Assembly: GCA_017559905.1 (NCBI GenBank)
Contig: JAFYQF010000012.1
Location: 310,001 to 374,000 of the forward strand
Direction: 5' to 3'
DNA: 64,000 nucleotides
From: a bacterium
Lineage (GTDB): Bacteria > Cyanobacteriota > Vampirovibrionia > Gastranaerophilales > Gastranaerophilaceae
Shown: positions 62,756 to 64,000 of the stretch, in pieces
How the letters are laid out: each line of letters starts with the position of its first letter
How positions within the stretch are numbered: the stretch's first letter is position 1
Position numbers and translations under genes: made by a program
The notes under the pieces: model-generated
The model's input: the letters and a program-made list of their open reading frames with translations, nothing else
Database searches by the model: none
What the model was told of the DNA's origin: nothing

Positions 62756-62958
62756 ATTAAATCTAAAATAATTAAACGCTCTTCTTCTGTAGCTAATCTA
62801 TACGTTTTATCTTTCCGCAATAAGACTTGTTCCTCTCCAAAATCACCATTCTTACAACCAAAAATATACGCTTCATATTCTTCCCAGTTTTTATAATATT
62901 TTAAATAATCGCAGTATAATTCAGGCTTTATTTTTTTTATAAATGCTTCTTTATCCAT
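62752..62958 (-). CDS. Small acidic protein, possible immunity protein
   Basis: A 68-residue protein (KIKPELYCDYLKYYKNWEEY ... LATEEERLIILDLI) convergent with the toxin-like gene, stops overlapping by 4 bases. ATG 62958 is chosen over an upstream in-frame ATG at 63006 because a TATAAT box ends exactly 6 nt before it, predicting a leaderless message. Small, acidic and adjacent to a toxin-like domain fits an immunity role, but opposite orientation is unusual. No family recognised. Confidence 0.5.
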   Translation of the reverse strand: MDKEAFIKKIKPELYCDYLKYYKNWEEYEAYIFGCKNGDFGEEQVLLRKDKTYRLATEEERLIILDLI

Positions 62959-62964
62959 AACTAT

Positions 62965-62970
62965 ATTATA
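62965..62970 (-). promoter_or_regulatory. -10 element of the putative immunity gene
   Basis: TATAAT on the minus strand ends 6 nt before the ATG; no clear -35 and no Shine-Dalgarno sequence. Confidence 0.45.
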
Positions 62971-63022
62971 TTTTGCCTTTAAATTGCCCATTTTGCAACC
63001 TGTCATAATGCTTGTATGTTGC

Positions 63023-63064
63023 TAGAACAGTAAAACTAGCATTCTGTATAGGACAGTAAAACTA
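63023..63064 (+). repeat. Direct repeat upstream of the scaffold gene
   Basis: TAGAACAGTAAAACTA and TAGGACAGTAAAACTA lie 26 bp apart (start to start), just before the ribosome-binding site at 63066. Confidence 0.6.
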
Positions 63065-63075
63065 AAGGAGTAAAC

Positions 63076-63306
63076 ATGACAGAAGAAGCAAAAACATTTA
63101 CGCAAGCAGACATTGACGCTTTGCAAGCAGAACACACAAAAGCTATTGCTGAACTTAACGACAGACACAAAGGCGAGTTAGACCGAAAAGTTGAACAGGC
63201 TATTAAAAAAGCTCAAGCTGACGCAGAAGAAAAGGCTAGAGTAGCTAATATGACTGAACTTGAAAAAGCACAGAAAACGGCAGAGGATGTTAAAACTCCT
63301 GAATGA
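63076..63306 (+). pseudogene. Truncated phage capsid scaffold protein
   Basis: A 76-residue frame with a good AAGGAG ribosome-binding site. It begins like phage scaffold proteins of the DUF4355 type (KTFTQADIDALQAEHTKAI, then a Lys/Glu/Ala coiled coil and the TELEKAQKTAED motif) but stops at residue 76, whereas relatives are about twice as long. The order head protein then scaffold matches siphophage head modules; the capsid gene expected next is absent, so a deletion ended the module here. Confidence 0.65.
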
Positions 63307-63363
63307 TAACAAAGAATATCATGGGATTTGTCATTCAGTGAAACATCCCCCCACAAAAACTAC

Positions 63364-63392
63364 TTGACAAAATGTTAGGCATGCCTTACAAT
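63364..63392 (+). promoter_or_regulatory. Consensus promoter with iron-box-like palindrome
   Basis: -35 TTGACA (63364-63369) and -10 TACAAT (63387-63392) have a 17-nt spacer, the best promoter in the window. The spacer ends in the palindrome AGGCATGCCT (63377-63386) within TTAGGCATGCCTTA, which resembles DtxR/IdeR-family metal-repressor boxes. No coding gene follows on this strand. Confidence 0.6.
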
Positions 63393-63398
63393 TGTAGT

Positions 63399-63473
63399 TG
63401 ATAAATGTGATTTACTATTAATTACCACCAATTGTAAAGGTATAGCTCTCTTCTCCTCCGAAGAGAGTTTTTT
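63399..63473 (+). ncRNA. Candidate short RNA between the orphan promoter and a terminator
   Basis: Transcription from the promoter should start near 63399 and stop at the terminator around 63473, giving about 75 nt with no start codon followed by a useful frame. It could be a small regulatory RNA or the leader left after loss of a metal-regulated gene. Confidence 0.3.
63446..63473 (+). terminator. Intrinsic terminator
   Basis: A perfect 8-bp stem CTCTCTTC/GAAGAGAG with a 6-nt loop is followed by six T residues. Confidence 0.88.
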
Positions 63474-63491
63474 ATTTCTGGTTGTTGATAT

Positions 63492-64000
63492 TTAGCTATT
63501 AAATATAATAATAATCGCTCCGCTTATAATGATTATCGCTCCGATTAGTTTTTTTAGGATATCTTTTTCTCTGAATATTTTCCAGCCCAATATTATGTTT
63601 AGAATTACTGACAATTGAAACAACGATAGTGCATAAGCAACGCCTATGTGCTTAAAAACATAGGCCGTCGTAATGGTCATCAATCCGAAACTTAATGCGG
63701 ATAATATGTAAAACAAAATGGATTTTTTAGGGAACTTGATTTGTTTGAACTTCCCTTTTGTAAAAATAAAATAGGAAAAAATTGCCCCTAAAATGAAACT
63801 TACTATAACTGAAATTGAAACGGATGATAATAAAATCACTTTCTTTATAAATACGGCTTCTATTGCAGAAAAAACAAGTGCGTAAAATCTATAGCGAATT
63901 TCTTTTTTCTTGAAAATTTCTATGAAGTTTAAAGAATCAAAAATAAAATAACTGCCGAAAATTATTAGTAAAATCCCGATTAAGCCTAGTATATTCGGAA
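63492..64000 (-). CDS. EamA/DMT-like transporter (partial, continues past the window)
   Basis: The minus-strand frame is open from the right edge to the stop at 63492; the GTG at 63839 is internal, not a start. About 170 residues are visible, with TM helices including GLIGILLIIFGSYFIF, a basic loop, then about four more helices. The final half (SLFQLSVILNIILGWKIFREKD ... GAIIIISGAIIIIF) has the pattern of the C-terminal EamA repeat. It is likely a drug/metabolite exporter; the substrate is unknown. Confidence 0.7.
   Translation of the reverse strand, partial: PNILGLIGILLIIFGSYFIFDSLNFIEIFKKKEIRYRFYALVFSAIEAVFIKKVILLSSVSISVIVSFILGAIFSYFIFTKGKFKQIKFPKKSILFYILSALSFGLMTITTAYVFKHIGVAYALSLFQLSVILNIILGWKIFREKDILKKLIGAIIIISGAIIIIFNS

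Noticed and set aside
63492..63839. Reading the 115-residue frame as a complete small membrane protein
   Set aside because: The frame continues open upstream to the window edge with membrane-helix sequence, so it is the end of a larger transporter gene.
1..64000. tRNA genes, CRISPR arrays and insertion sequences
   Set aside because: No TTCGA-centred cloverleaf, no regularly spaced repeats and no transposase-like frame were seen by eye in intergenic regions; a tRNAscan-type search would settle the tRNA question.

Overview
The window is a dense, AT-rich, gram-negative-type chromosome segment with about 70 genes. LPS-export (LptF/LptG), MCE/MlaD and TonB-like proteins point to a two-membrane cell. 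The gene set includes PPi-dependent phosphofructokinase, a VKOR-DsbA fusion, an RpaB-like OmpR regulator and many small lineage-specific proteins, and no respiratory or photosynthetic genes are seen. My best guess is a non-photosynthetic cyanobacterial relative of the gut Gastranaerophilales (Melainabacteria/Vampirovibrionia) type. That placement is inference from gene content, not a phylogeny.

Layout. Positions 1-4 kb hold the end of thiL and a minus-strand operon grpE-dnaJ-beta-propeller-methyltransferase. Positions 4-10.5 kb hold murA, a small duplicated-motif protein, mfd and a lipoprotein PpiC isomerase. Positions 10.6-14.6 kb hold an OmpR regulator/histidine kinase pair followed by tadA and a TIGR02757 protein. 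Positions 14.6-17.7 kb hold pfp, a diguanylate cyclase and an HD protein. Positions 17.8-22.1 kb are an accessory patch of small unrecognised proteins around the RNase P RNA gene. Positions 22-35 kb are mostly housekeeping (orphan solute-binding protein, rarA, LysM protein, ruvC, a matrixin-like TPR protein, mtnA, miaB, lptG-like, alcohol dehydrogenase, cysE, tyrS). An isolated phage tail-fibre pair (35.2-36.5 kb) interrupts this. Positions 36.5-45.8 kb hold pheA, a phosphohexomutase, a zinc-finger protein, a signalling operon (GAF/HD-GYP, TPR protein, two response regulators), a pentapeptide protein and DAHP synthase. Positions 45.9-53.6 kb hold TPR proteins, a DedA-type protein, queH, the VKOR-DsbA fusion, upp, an MCE protein, a possible rpoZ and a purine nucleoside phosphorylase. 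Positions 53.6-57.3 kb hold a 930-residue unknown protein and plsY.

The most unusual part is the end. At 57.35-61.45 kb, behind a strong promoter, lies a five-gene envelope cluster: a VWA-like anchored protein, a membrane protein with an FHA-like head, two TonB-like proteins and a 47-residue single-pass protein. I do not recognise it as a described system. Next to it is a prophage scrap (61.5-63.3 kb) with a MuF-type head protein ending in a papain-fold toxin-like domain, a convergent small gene with its own promoter (possible immunity protein) and a truncated scaffold gene. After that come an orphan promoter with a DtxR/IdeR-like palindrome reading into a terminator about 75 nt later, and a partial EamA-type transporter.

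A window-wide feature is that several genes (mfd, an HD protein, a hydrolase, rarA, ruvC, the MCE gene and the putative immunity gene) lack a Shine-Dalgarno sequence and have a -10 hexamer ending 6-7 nt before the start codon. This predicts leaderless transcripts. No tRNA, CRISPR array or insertion sequence was seen. No gene-free stretch exceeds 300 bases except the one filled by rnpB.
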